Below are positions 1 to 9,115 of a stretch of 64,000 bases of DNA, in pieces (the stretch's first letter is position 1; each line of letters begins with the position of its first letter). Under the pieces are notes generated by a model. It was not told the origin of the DNA. It saw only the letters and a list, made by a program, of their open reading frames with translations, and ran no database searches. Both the position numbers and the translations under genes were made by a program. Origin of the DNA: JARYLZ01 sp964388275 (lineage in GTDB: Bacteria > Bacteroidota > Ignavibacteria > SZUA-365); the NCBI GenBank assembly GCA_964388275.1, contig CAYLZD010000020.1:11120-75119 (forward strand). Direction: 5' to 3'.

Positions 1-202
1 CGTAACCGCCGAAAGGAATCCAGGATATGCAATAATCGGTCTCGCCGAATTTCCGTCCGAAAGCGCGGGGGCCGAGTCCGATGGAGAAGCGGTCGACGCG
101 CATGCGGAAGAGCTTGGCGGTGGCGAAATGCCCGAACTCGTGCACCAGCACGAGCAGGCTGATGACGATGAGGAAATAGAAGATATGGCTGAAAAATTCC
201 AT
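1..202 (-). CDS. rseP: RseP-type site-2 metalloprotease (5' part only)
   Basis: Only the first 67 codons are in the window; the gene runs off the left edge. The N-terminus is a hydrophobic segment carrying the zinc-binding motif HEFGH at about residues 20-24, followed by a GLGPRAFG stretch and a PFGGY motif, which is the typical order in M50B intramembrane proteases that cleave anti-sigma factors or signal-peptide remnants in the inner membrane. The start codon lies one base after the stop of dxr, so the two are co-transcribed; dxr-rseP adjacency is widespread in bacteria. The family assignment is direct from motifs; the substrate is not known. Confidence 0.9.
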   Translation of the reverse strand, partial: MEFFSHIFYFLIVISLLVLVHEFGHFATAKLFRMRVDRFSIGLGPRAFGRKFGETDYCISWIPFGGY

Positions 203-203
203 G

Positions 204-1385
204 TCAGGAGACTGTGACAGGTTGTATGTGACGTTGTTGTTTGCGAAGCCGATCCTCGGCGAAGAGGCGGATCTCCCTGTCCGCCTCGATGACGGCCGCG
301 ATATCGCCGGCGGGACCGGCGCCGTGTTTTTCCAAAGCATCCTCGATGAGACGCGGGATATCGGAGAAGAGGATCCGGCCATCCAGAAATCCCTGCACGG
401 CCACTTCATTCGCGGCGTTCAGCGCGGCCGGCGCGGTGCCGCCGCATCGAAGAGCGGATTCCGCCAGAGCCAGGCAGCGGAAAGTGCCGCGGTCGGCTTC
501 CTCGAAAGTGAGCGCGCTCATGAGGGAAAGGTCCAGCCTGGGATAATCGGTTTCGATGCGGTCGGGCCAGGACAGCGCGTACTGTATCGGTATGCGCATG
601 TCCGGCATGCCGAGTTGCGCCTTGAGAGATCCGTCCCGGAATTCGACGAAGGAATGCACGATGGATTGCGGATGCACGATCACGTCGATGCGGTCCGGCG
701 GCAGTCCGAAAAGCCAGTGGGCTTCTATCACCTCCAGGCCCTTGTTCATGAGCGTGGCCGAGTCGATGGTGATTTTCCTTCCCATGTTCCACACCGGGTG
801 CGCAAGGGCCTCGGCGGCCGTCACGTTTTCGAGCGACCGCGCGTTTCTTCCGCGGAAAGGCCCGCCGCTGGCAGTGAGCACGAGACGCCCGGCGCTGTCC
901 TTGTTCTCCCCGTTGAGGCATTGAAGAATGGCGCTGTGTTCGCTGTCTATCGGTAGGAGCTGCGCTCCGGAGACGGCCATGGCGGCCGTGATGACCTCTC
1001 CCGCGGCCACGAGGGTTTCCTTGTTGGCGAGCGCTACCTTCCTGCCGAGCTCGATCGCCGCCAGGGTGGGCAGCACGCCGGCGAAACCCACGAGGCTGCT
1101 TACCATCACGTCATAATCGGATCTGCGGGCGAGTTCGAGGAGGCCGTCAACGCCGGCCAGCACTTCGGTCTTGCTGCCCAGCCGCTCGCGCGCGGCGGCC
1201 GCGGCGCCCGCGTCGGCGAGAGCGACGGCCGCCGGATGGAATTCCGCCGCCTGCAGGAGCAGGGTTTCCACGTTGCGGTTGGTCGCCAGATAGCGAATCG
1301 AAAACAGCCCCGGATTCCGCCTGACCACATCCAGCGTATTTGCGCCGATGGAGCCCGTGGCGCCGAATACGGCAAGTGATTTCAT
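204..1385 (-). CDS. dxr: 1-deoxy-D-xylulose 5-phosphate reductoisomerase
   Basis: Converts DXP to 2-C-methylerythritol 4-phosphate with NADPH, the committing step of the MEP isoprenoid pathway in the cytoplasm. The 393-residue protein has the usual family length. Visible are the NADPH-binding GATGSIG at residues 8-14, ALANKETL near 120, the metal and substrate motif PIDSEHSA with D147 and E149, TASGGPFRG, and the long conserved block around HPVWNMGRKITIDSA. The start at 1385 was chosen because GATGSIG then sits at the normal distance from the N-terminus and a G-rich ribosome site precedes it; an upstream ATG at 1412 would add nine residues without similarity. It leads the dxr-rseP operon. Confidence 0.96.
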   Translation of the reverse strand: MKSLAVFGATGSIGANTLDVVRRNPGLFSIRYLATNRNVETLLLQAAEFHPAAVALADAGAAAAARERLGSKTEVLAGVDGLLELARRSDYDVMVSSLVGFAGVLPTLAAIELGRKVALANKETLVAAGEVITAAMAVSGAQLLPIDSEHSAILQCLNGENKDSAGRLVLTASGGPFRGRNARSLENVTAAEALAHPVWNMGRKITIDSATLMNKGLEVIEAHWLFGLPPDRIDVIVHPQSIVHSFVEFRDGSLKAQLGMPDMRIPIQYALSWPDRIETDYPRLDLSLMSALTFEEADRGTFRCLALAESALRCGGTAPAALNAANEVAVQGFLDGRILFSDIPRLIEDALEKHGAGPAGDIAAVIEADREIRLFAEDRLRKQQRHIQPVTVS

Positions 1386-1550
1386 GGTGCCCCCATGATT
1401 GAAAGCGGGCATATCTCTTCCGGTACGGGCATGAATGTCAATATAATCATCTGCTTTTTATTTCGACGCATCGGCATGCAGCTTAGAACATCATTCGGCG
1501 AATAAAGGTTCGAATCGCGGTTTCACGGCCGGTCGAAAATACGGAACCGA

Positions 1551-1581
1551 TTGTATCGGCCCCGCGTTTCCTCTATTATTG
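1551..1581 (+). promoter_or_regulatory. Bacteroidota-type promoter, TPR gene
   Basis: TTG at 1551-1553 and TATTATTG at 1574-1581 are separated by exactly 20 bases, one mismatch from TTG-N20-TAnnTTTG. The ATG of the TPR gene begins only seven bases further on, so the transcript may be leaderless. Confidence 0.55.
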
Positions 1582-1588
1582 CATTGAT

Positions 1589-3475
1589 ATGATGACCAGG
1601 AAAAAGAATATGGCGGTGGCAGCGGGGGCGTTCGCAGCATTGATGCTGCTGTCGGCCGCTCCCCTCCGGGCACAGCACGCCGACGAAGGGGCCGCCTTCC
1701 GTCTGGCACAGATTTACGAGCAATCGGGCAAATACGAGGACGCCCTGAGATACTATCAGGATCTCTCGCGTTCACAGCCGGCGAATCCGGCGTACTTCGA
1801 CGGGCTGCGCCGCTGTCTGACGCAACTCAAGCGCTACGACGAGGCCGTGGCCATTCTCACCGAGCGGCTTCGCGCGCATCCTCGCGACGCCATGCTCCTG
1901 GTGCGCCGCGGCAGCGCGTATTTCAGATCCGGCAGCGAAGCGAAGGCGCGCGAGGATTGGGACGAAGCGTTGAGAAGGGAGCCGGGCAACGCGGGCATTT
2001 ATTCGGCCATCGCCGAGGAAGCCATGGACAACCGGCTCTACGAGACGGCCGTCGAGTACCTGCTGCGCGGGAGAACGGCCCTGAAAATGCCGCAGCTTTT
2101 CGTGATGGAGATCGCCAGGGCTCACGCGTCAGGCATGAAATTCGACGCGGCCATGAAGGAATACATCTCGCTAGTGATCGCCGTTCCGTCCGTCGTCTGG
2201 CAGGTGCAGCAGCAGATCGCGCAGTTCGCCGATCTGCCGGAAGCGTTGCAGAGCGCCGTGCGCGTCGCGCAGGAAGCGGCTGAGGAGGAGCCGTCGAACG
2301 CTTCGGTGAGATATCTGCTCTCGTGGCTGCATATGGAGCGCAAGGATTACAAGGCCGCGAAAAAGGTCTACGCTGAAATAGACCGGATCCGCAACGCCGG
2401 GGGCGCGGAGTTGATGTCCTTCGCGCAGAGAGCCTTCAGCGACAAGGCCTACGCGCCGGCGCGGGACGCGCTGAGCGAGCTGATCGCACGGTATCCGCGC
2501 GCGCAGTTCATACCGGAGGCGGAGTACCTGCACGCCCGCTGCGTGGAGGAAGCGGCGGACGTTGAAATGCTGCCCGCGGCTCTGGATCCGTTCACACCCG
2601 CCCGGGAGGCGCCGGGCAGCGAAGCAATACCGGTTTACAAGGGCGCGATAGAACTTTACGAGCGGATAGCCGCCAAATACAAGGGGCTTCACTACGGTCT
2701 TGAAAGCTCGTACAGGATAGCGCTCATCCGCTTCAAGCGCTTCCGCGACACCGACGGCGCGCTGAGCTTGCTGCGCGATCTCGCGCCTCTGCGCCGGAAC
2801 GTCATGGGCAAGGTCGACGCCTACGTCCTGGCGGGCGACATACATCTGGCGCGCGGAGACATGCGGAAGGCGATCGAGGCCTACGAGGCGGCCCTGAAGA
2901 TGAGCGGCCTCGCTCCGCAGGAGAGGCAGGAAGTGGAATTCCGCCGCGCGGAGATTTTCTACTTCCGCGGGGATATCGATTCCACCCTGTCGCTGCTGGA
3001 ACCGCTCACGCGCAACAGCGGCGACGACATCGCGAACGACGCCCTCGAACTGAACCTGTTCATACTGCAGTTCAGGGCGCCCTCGGAGGAAGCCCTGCGG
3101 CTCTTCGCGCGGTCCGCTTTCCTGGAACGCTGCGGCAAGCTCTCCGAAGCCGCCGAATTGCTGCACGAGTTGATACTCAGGCACGGCTCGGCGCCGCTGG
3201 CCGACCAGGCCTATCTGAAACGCGCTTTGCTTCAACGGGCCTCCGGGCAGCCGGAACAGGCCCGCGTCACGCTGAACTCGTTTCTCGAGACCTGCGCTGA
3301 CTGCGTTTTGCGCGATCAGGCGCTGTTCGCGCTCGCCTCGCTGCTCGAGCATGAACTGCAGGCGCCCGACGCGGCACTGGAACTGTATCAGCGCGTACTC
3401 ATGGAACATCCCGGCTCGAAATTGTCAGGCGCGGCGCGTGAACGAATTCTGGAACTGCGAAAGGGGAAAGCCTGA
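1589..3475 (+). CDS. Exported tetratricopeptide-repeat protein
   Basis: A 628-residue protein with a signal peptide (charged MMTRKKN start, hydrophobic core, cleavage near APLRAQ at about residue 29). The rest is alpha-helical repeats of TPR type from about residue 35 to the end, for example a unit with AQIYEQSGKYEDALRYY, another with RRGSAYFRSGSEAKA, and a late one with DAALELYQRVLMEHPGS. Such proteins are periplasmic scaffolds for protein complexes. The gene overlaps the next one by a TGATG junction, so the two products are probably made together and may interact. A second ATG at 1610 has an AGGA site upstream, but using it would remove the positively charged n-region of the signal peptide, so 1589 is preferred. 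Its specific partner is unknown. Confidence 0.85.
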   Translation: MMTRKKNMAVAAGAFAALMLLSAAPLRAQHADEGAAFRLAQIYEQSGKYEDALRYYQDLSRSQPANPAYFDGLRRCLTQLKRYDEAVAILTERLRAHPRDAMLLVRRGSAYFRSGSEAKAREDWDEALRREPGNAGIYSAIAEEAMDNRLYETAVEYLLRGRTALKMPQLFVMEIARAHASGMKFDAAMKEYISLVIAVPSVVWQVQQQIAQFADLPEALQSAVRVAQEAAEEEPSNASVRYLLSWLHMERKDYKAAKKVYAEIDRIRNAGGAELMSFAQRAFSDKAYAPARDALSELIARYPRAQFIPEAEYLHARCVEEAADVEMLPAALDPFTPAREAPGSEAIPVYKGAIELYERIAAKYKGLHYGLESSYRIALIRFKRFRDTDGALSLLRDLAPLRRNVMGKVDAYVLAGDIHLARGDMRKAIEAYEAALKMSGLAPQERQEVEFRRAEIFYFRGDIDSTLSLLEPLTRNSGDDIANDALELNLFILQFRAPSEEALRLFARSAFLERCGKLSEAAELLHELILRHGSAPLADQAYLKRALLQRASGQPEQARVTLNSFLETCADCVLRDQALFALASLLEHELQAPDAALELYQRVLMEHPGSKLSGAARERILELRKGKA

Positions 3476-4734
3476 TGAAACGGCTGTTGGCGATATGCAT
3501 GCTGTCGCTGCTGCCCTCCGCCTTTCAGGCCCAGCAGAAGCTGCTGATTCCGATGGACCTGGAGCAAAGCGATCATCTCCGCGCCTACGGCATCGCTTAC
3601 TGGGCCCTGACGCGTGGGATAGAGGTGGACTGGCTGCTGAATTACCGGGGCGGCGCTTTCATGATGCCGCATCACTCGTTCATAGACGCAGAGTGCCGTC
3701 TGCGCGGCGTGTCCGTCCAGGCCGTCGACGGCGCCCGAGCGGCGTCGATTTACGCGGAGGTGCAGGGACAGGAGAACAACACGGAGGCGGTGCGCCTCGA
3801 AAAGGCGCCCAAAGTGGCGGTTTATGTGCCGCCCAATTTCCAGCCCTGGGACGACGCCGTGACCCTGGCCCTCGAGTACGCGCAGATCCCTTATGACAAA
3901 GTATGGGATGAAGAGGTCCTCAAAGGAAAACTCTACGAATACGACTGGCTGCATCTGCATCACGAGGACTTCACCGGGCAGTACGGCAAATTCTACGCGC
4001 AGTTCAGCACGGCGCCCTGGTACATACAGCAGGTCGCCATCAACGAGTCGATGGCCCGCCAGCTGGGCTACCGCAAAGTCTCGGAACTGAAGAAAGCAGT
4101 GGCGCGCGCGATAAAGGACTACGTGGGCAACGGCGGCTTCATGTTCGCGATGTGCTCGGCCACCGACAGCTATGACATCTCGCTTGCCGCGGAAGCCACG
4201 GACATCTGCGACGTGATGTACGACGGAGATCCTCCGGATCCCGACTGCCAGGAGCGTCTCGACTACAATAAGACTTTCGCTTTCACGGACTTCCGGCTTG
4301 TGAAGAATCCGCTCGAATACGAGTACAGCGACATCGACATGACTCCGACCCTGGGCGGCAGGCCCGACGCAGACTACTTCACGCTGTTCGATTTCTCGGC
4401 CAAGTACGATCCGGTGCCGACCATGCTGACGCAAAGCCACGTCAATGTGATCCGCGGTTTTCTCGGCCAGACCACGGCGTTCAGGAAATCCCTCGTCAAG
4501 AAAAGCGTGGTCATACTCGGCGAGAAACAGAACTCGGAAGAAGTAAAATACCTGCACGGAAATTTCGGGCGCGGAACTTTCACCTGGTTTGGAGGACACG
4601 ATCCCGAAGACTACCAGCACCTGGTGGGGGATCCGCCCACCGAGTTGGCTCTGCACAAGAACAGCCCGGGTTACCGGCTGATTCTGAACAACGTGCTGTT
4701 CCCCGCGGCGAAGAAGAAGCAGCAGAAGACTTAG
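3475..4734 (+). CDS. Secreted conserved protein, Bacteroidota 'asparagine synthetase B'-labelled family
   Basis: The 419-residue protein has a short signal peptide ending near AFQAQ (residue 20). Its mature start resembles a family of Bacteroidota proteins with the pattern LLIPMDLEQSDHLRAYG and WLLNYRGGAF. From memory this family often carries the label asparagine synthetase B, yet no glutaminase class II N-terminus with Cys1 and no PP-loop SGGLDS motif are visible, so the label looks wrong. Central motifs include HLHHEDFTGQYG and NGGFMFAMCSATDSYD, the latter reminiscent of glutamine-amidotransferase-like or DUF4159-like folds, which is only a suggestion. It starts within the stop of the TPR gene. 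Function is unknown; a role in the periplasm is inferred. Confidence 0.7.
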   Translation: MKRLLAICMLSLLPSAFQAQQKLLIPMDLEQSDHLRAYGIAYWALTRGIEVDWLLNYRGGAFMMPHHSFIDAECRLRGVSVQAVDGARAASIYAEVQGQENNTEAVRLEKAPKVAVYVPPNFQPWDDAVTLALEYAQIPYDKVWDEEVLKGKLYEYDWLHLHHEDFTGQYGKFYAQFSTAPWYIQQVAINESMARQLGYRKVSELKKAVARAIKDYVGNGGFMFAMCSATDSYDISLAAEATDICDVMYDGDPPDPDCQERLDYNKTFAFTDFRLVKNPLEYEYSDIDMTPTLGGRPDADYFTLFDFSAKYDPVPTMLTQSHVNVIRGFLGQTTAFRKSLVKKSVVILGEKQNSEEVKYLHGNFGRGTFTWFGGHDPEDYQHLVGDPPTELALHKNSPGYRLILNNVLFPAAKKKQQKT

Positions 4735-4742
4735 CGGAAGGA

Positions 4743-5564
4743 TCAGGCGCCGCCGCCGAGGTACACGGTCCGGAGCCTGAGGGCCTCCGCCGCGCGCGGG
4801 TCCGCGCAGCGGTGATCGTTGATCCGCGAAACCGGCAGCGGGCCGGTGAGGGCGTTGCTCGTCCAGACCGTCTCCGCCGAGAGAAGCATCTCCATCGAGA
4901 TTGTCGAGCTGAAAATCCGTTCGCCTTCCTTCTCGAGCAGTCGGACGACGCGGGGAAGAGATATGCTGTCGAGCCGGCCTTCGACCGGGGGGTGGATCCA
5001 ACCATCCACCGTCCTTATCAGTATCGCCGAAGCCGTGGTCTCGACCGGATTTCCCGCCGCGTCGGTCAGGAACGCGTCGTGAAATCCCGATCTCCGCGCC
5101 TCGTCGCGCAGCCGCAGGTGGTAGAGGTAATTCAGAGTCTTGTATCCCGAAAAGGGATGCCGCCGGCTCGCCTCCGGCAGATACAGCGCAACGACTGCGC
5201 CCGGCGCCGGAGCTTCGTAAGGCGCCGCGCACACGAAGGTCGTCGGCCGCCCGCCGTCCCCGGGAACGCCCCTTGTGACGATGACTTTTACGCGCATCTT
5301 CCCCCGCATGGCGTCCATCGCCTGCAGGAGATCCGTTATCCAGCGAATTATGGCGCCGTCGTCCGGCGCGCCCTTTATTTCCAGCATTTCCAGCGCGCGG
5401 CGGAGACGCCGGGCGTGGTCGCCGGCGTACAGCGCCTTGCCGTCCACGGCGCAAATGGTTTCGAAAGCGCCGTCGCCGAATTGAAAGCCGGCGTCGAACG
5501 GGGATATCCGCGCCTCCGACGCTGGTAGCACGGATCCGTTCAAACAGACGAGATCGCCTTTCAT
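4743..5564 (-). CDS. pabC: Class IV aminotransferase, probable 4-amino-4-deoxychorismate lyase
   Basis: A PLP enzyme of fold type IV, 273 residues. It would release p-aminobenzoate and pyruvate from aminodeoxychorismate for folate synthesis. Family marks are FQFGDGAFETI at 27-37, the Schiff-base lysine K142 in YKTLNYLYH, and the PLP-phosphate motif NPVETTASAI near 175. Class IV members include D-amino-acid and branched-chain aminotransferases with the same motifs; the PabC role rests on position, since the gene starts four bases after the stop of pabB in a pabA-pabB-pabC order. The start at 5564 was chosen because residues before it are low-complexity and lie inside pabB. Confidence 0.85.
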   Translation of the reverse strand: MKGDLVCLNGSVLPASEARISPFDAGFQFGDGAFETICAVDGKALYAGDHARRLRRALEMLEIKGAPDDGAIIRWITDLLQAMDAMRGKMRVKVIVTRGVPGDGGRPTTFVCAAPYEAPAPGAVVALYLPEASRRHPFSGYKTLNYLYHLRLRDEARRSGFHDAFLTDAAGNPVETTASAILIRTVDGWIHPPVEGRLDSISLPRVVRLLEKEGERIFSSTISMEMLLSAETVWTSNALTGPLPVSRINDHRCADPRAAEALRLRTVYLGGGA

Positions 5565-5568
5565 CGCC

Positions 5569-7038
5569 TCACGGTTCCTTGTGATCCGATGCCGGACGCG
5601 GCTGGACTTTCCCGCCGGTCGTTTCTCCGCCGCCGCGCGACGATCCCGCATCGAAGGCCTCCGTTCGCGCGCCGAAAAACGCGGCCCCCTTCGCGAGCGT
5701 TTCCTCGTACTCGGAAGCGGGATCGGAAGCGTAAACTATGCCGCCGCCGAGAGAAAGCCGGAAAGCGCCGCCGTGAATCGCCATGGTGCGTATCGCGATG
5801 CTGAGTTCCATGTCTCCGTCGGTCGAGATCCAACCGATGGAACCGGTGTAGATATGCCGCGATGCGGGCTCGAAGGAGTCCAGCAGTTCCATGGCCCTTA
5901 TCCTCGGGCAGCCGGTTATGGATCCGCCCGGGAAAGCGGCGCGAAGCACATCCGCGGCGCCGCAGCCGCTCCGCGCGGACCCGCGGATGACCGACACCAG
6001 ATGATGCACGTTTTTCCAGGACTCGAGTTTCTTGTGTCCGGCGATCTTCACGCTGCCCGGCAGGCATATCCTCGACAGGTCGTTGCGCAGAAGATCGACT
6101 ATCATCGAAAGTTCGGCGTCGTCCTTGGCGCTGTGCAGCAGTTCGAAAGCGGCCCGCGCATCCTCCTCCGGCGTCGCGCCGCGAGGCCTCGTGCCCTTGA
6201 TCGGACGCGTCTCGATTTCATTTCCCCTTTTGGAAATGAAGCGCTCCATGGATGTCGAGAGTACCTGATGATCCCCGGTGTTTATCCATGCGTAATAGGG
6301 CGCCGGATTGGCGGCGAAGAGAGAAGTCCAGTATTTCCAGGGATCGCCGTGGATGCGGCCGCTGTATTGCTGCGAGAGGTTGAGCTGATAAACCTCGCCG
6401 TCCCGGATGCGCCGCCGCGCCTCTTCGACGGCGGCCATGTACGCGTCGCGCGAAAATGTGCTGTCTTCGATATCGAGAGAGGCAAGGGGTCCTTCGGGAA
6501 CCGTCTCCTCCGGGTCGATCGCCGGGAGTGTTTCTCCTCCGATCGTGTACTCGCGGCTTTGTTCGGTCAGCAGTCCCTCGGCGCGATCGTGCAGCAGCAA
6601 ACGCGTCGGGAGGACGAGGTACACATCCGGCAGGTGTTCCGCGTCGACGGCGTGTCGCGGTAGGCGCTCGATGGAGTTTTTCAGATCGTAGGCGAAATAA
6701 CCCGCGAGAAGGCCGGGGCGTCCCGGGTTCGGGTCGGTCGTCCCGCCGAGCAAGGCGTCGAGAGCGTCGAGCGGATTCATGCGGAAGGCGGCGTCGCCGC
6801 GGGCCGTGCGCATGCGGATGCCGTCGTCCTTCATCCGGAACACCGCGGCAGGTCTCGAACAGAGCATGGAAACGCGTGCGCACTCATGCTCAGAGCCGCT
6901 CAGCAAGAGCACGGCGCCGGCCGAACGCGCGTCGCCTTCGGCCCGCGAAAGAAAAGTTTCGTCCGCCGCGTTGCGCATCAGCACCGAGGAGCGTACGGAG
7001 CGAAGGACGGGAAAGGCGGGAAGCGCGGCGTCTCTCAT
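5569..7038 (-). CDS. pabB: Aminodeoxychorismate synthase component I
   Basis: A 489-residue chorismate-binding enzyme that aminates chorismate to 4-amino-4-deoxychorismate using ammonia from PabA. The chorismate-binding domain covers about residues 195-455. It contains RPIKGTRPRG with K281: a lysine at this place is the hallmark of PabB, whereas anthranilate synthase TrpE has alanine in the same motif. Further motifs are DLLRNDLSRIC, FPGGSITGCPR and the C-terminal GGGIVYASDPASEYEE. The N-terminal half is weakly conserved, as usual. Its start codon overlaps the pabA stop by four bases. The last 30 residues are low-complexity and may be unstructured. Confidence 0.93.
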   Translation of the reverse strand: MRDAALPAFPVLRSVRSSVLMRNAADETFLSRAEGDARSAGAVLLLSGSEHECARVSMLCSRPAAVFRMKDDGIRMRTARGDAAFRMNPLDALDALLGGTTDPNPGRPGLLAGYFAYDLKNSIERLPRHAVDAEHLPDVYLVLPTRLLLHDRAEGLLTEQSREYTIGGETLPAIDPEETVPEGPLASLDIEDSTFSRDAYMAAVEEARRRIRDGEVYQLNLSQQYSGRIHGDPWKYWTSLFAANPAPYYAWINTGDHQVLSTSMERFISKRGNEIETRPIKGTRPRGATPEEDARAAFELLHSAKDDAELSMIVDLLRNDLSRICLPGSVKIAGHKKLESWKNVHHLVSVIRGSARSGCGAADVLRAAFPGGSITGCPRIRAMELLDSFEPASRHIYTGSIGWISTDGDMELSIAIRTMAIHGGAFRLSLGGGIVYASDPASEYEETLAKGAAFFGARTEAFDAGSSRGGGETTGGKVQPRPASDHKEP

Positions 7039-7616
7039 ACGCGGGAATGCTCCGCGCAGAGTGCGAGAAAGTTCTCTGCGATTTCGCGGCCGTTCGGGGT
7101 CATGAAGGATTCCGGATGAAATTGCACACCCCAGACGGGCATCGCAGTGTGTTCCAAGGCCATCGGCACACCGTCCGGCGTTGACGCCGTGATCCGGAGT
7201 GATCCGCCCCGCGTCTCTATAGAAAGGGAATGATAGCGGGCGGCGCCGAAAGGCGAGGGCAGACCGGTGAACAGCCGGCTGCCGTCATGGATCACCGCAT
7301 CGGCGCGGCCGTGAACCGGTTCCGGCGCGTGAATGGTCATTCCGCCGAACACTTCGTTTATCACCTGCATACCCAGGCATACCCCCAGTATCGGCATTGC
7401 GCCGGCGAAACGTCGCACGAGCAGGGGGCTGCAGCCGGAATCCGCGGGACCTCCGGGACCGGGAGAAATGCACAGCGCCTGAACGCCCGATGCCGGAATC
7501 CATGCGGCGTCGACGGCGTCGTTTCTCCTGACGATGACCTCCGCTCCCGCGCAGATGAGCAGATGCGCAAGATTGTGAGTGAAAGAGTCGAAGTTGTCGA
7601 CAAGCAGTATCCGCAT
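7035..7616 (-). CDS. pabA: Aminodeoxychorismate/anthranilate synthase glutamine amidotransferase
   Basis: A class I glutamine amidotransferase of 193 residues that feeds ammonia to PabB. The catalytic cysteine is C80 in GVCLGMQ, with H167 and E169 in QFHPES completing the triad; ISPGPGGP near 50-57 is the oxyanion region. MRILLVDNFDSF at the start is the classical N-terminus, so 7616 is preferred over an in-frame start at 7631. It is the first gene of pabABC, with a four-base ATGA overlap to pabB. Such subunits can also serve TrpE, so dual use in tryptophan synthesis cannot be excluded; no trp genes are in the window. The gene is divergent from tRNA-Thr, with only about 17 bases to that promoter. 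Confidence 0.92.
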   Translation of the reverse strand: MRILLVDNFDSFTHNLAHLLICAGAEVIVRRNDAVDAAWIPASGVQALCISPGPGGPADSGCSPLLVRRFAGAMPILGVCLGMQVINEVFGGMTIHAPEPVHGRADAVIHDGSRLFTGLPSPFGAARYHSLSIETRGGSLRITASTPDGVPMALEHTAMPVWGVQFHPESFMTPNGREIAENFLALCAEHSRV

Positions 7617-7633
7617 ACGCGAAAGTAGCATAC

Positions 7634-7664
7634 TTGCGCCAAACGAACCATCCTGCTATCTTTG
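7634..7664 (+). promoter_or_regulatory. Promoter of tRNA-Thr, perfect Bacteroidota consensus
   Basis: TTG at 7634-7636, a 20-base spacer, and TATCTTTG at 7657-7664, a full match to TAnnTTTG. The mature tRNA begins eight bases after the -7 box, which fits the expected start point. This site anchors the promoter model used for the other sites. Confidence 0.8.
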
Positions 7665-7672
7665 TTCGCTAT

Positions 7673-7745
7673 GCCATCCTAGCTCAGTTGGTAGAGCAGC
7701 TCACTCGTAATGAGCAGGTCGTCGGTTCGAGTCCGATGGATGGCT
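7673..7745 (+). tRNA. tRNA-Thr (anticodon CGU)
   Basis: A 73-base cloverleaf. The acceptor arms GCCATCC (7673-7679) and GGATGGC (7738-7744) pair fully, the D arm contains AGCTCAGTTGGTAGAGC, the anticodon stem GCTCA/TGAGC encloses loop CTCGTAA with anticodon CGT at 7706-7708, and the T loop reads GGTTCGAGTCC. The discriminator is T7745 and CCA is not encoded. It decodes ACG. It has its own promoter directly upstream and a hairpin terminator directly downstream, so it is a single-gene transcription unit. Confidence 0.97.
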
Positions 7746-7755
7746 CGGAATATGG

Positions 7756-7783
7756 ACAGCCCCTCGCGGGCTGTTTTCATTTG
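7756..7783 (+). terminator. Rho-independent terminator after tRNA-Thr
   Basis: Stem ACAGCCC (7756-7762) pairs with GGGCTGT (7768-7774) over a five-base loop and is followed by TTTCATTT. It starts 11 bases after the tRNA. Confidence 0.85.
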
Positions 7784-7871
7784 ATGAACCCGCCGCCTGC
7801 GGACGCCGCCCGCGCGGCGCCTTTCCTGCCGGCTCGGATCCGGAAGCTGGATTGTCGATAATGCGGCAGGA

Positions 7872-7902
7872 TTGTCGGGAAAAAAAATTTGATGTAATTT
7901 TA
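7872..7902 (+). promoter_or_regulatory. Promoter of metK
   Basis: TTG at 7872-7874, 20-base spacer, TAATTTTA at 7895-7902 (seven of eight with TAnnTTTG). It lies in a markedly A/T-rich stretch and predicts a leader of roughly 38 bases. An AAGGA ribosome site at about 7929-7933 precedes the ATG at 7946. No SAM or SAH riboswitch fits in so short a leader. Confidence 0.6.
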
Positions 7903-7945
7903 AACGATAAACACTTTTCTACGATACAAAAGGAATCAAAAGCAT

Positions 7946-9088
<1,143 letters not shown>

Positions 9089-9115
9089 TCATCCCCGCAA
9101 TTCACACGGAAAAAA

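Noticed and set aside
2171..3409. 412-codon minus-strand frame inside the TPR gene
   Set aside because: Antisense shadow; the plus-strand frame has a signal peptide and TPR pattern.
3388..5454. 688-codon open frame on the minus strand
   Set aside because: It runs antisense through the secreted protein gene and in another frame of pabC, is arginine/glycine-rich without any motif, and results from GC-rich codon bias.
5569..7038. Anthranilate synthase TrpE instead of PabB
   Set aside because: The catalytic-site lysine in RPIKGT and the adjacent pabC gene favour PabB.
7746..7945. SAM or SAH riboswitch before metK
   Set aside because: The leader predicted from the promoter is about 38 bases, and no aptamer core is present.
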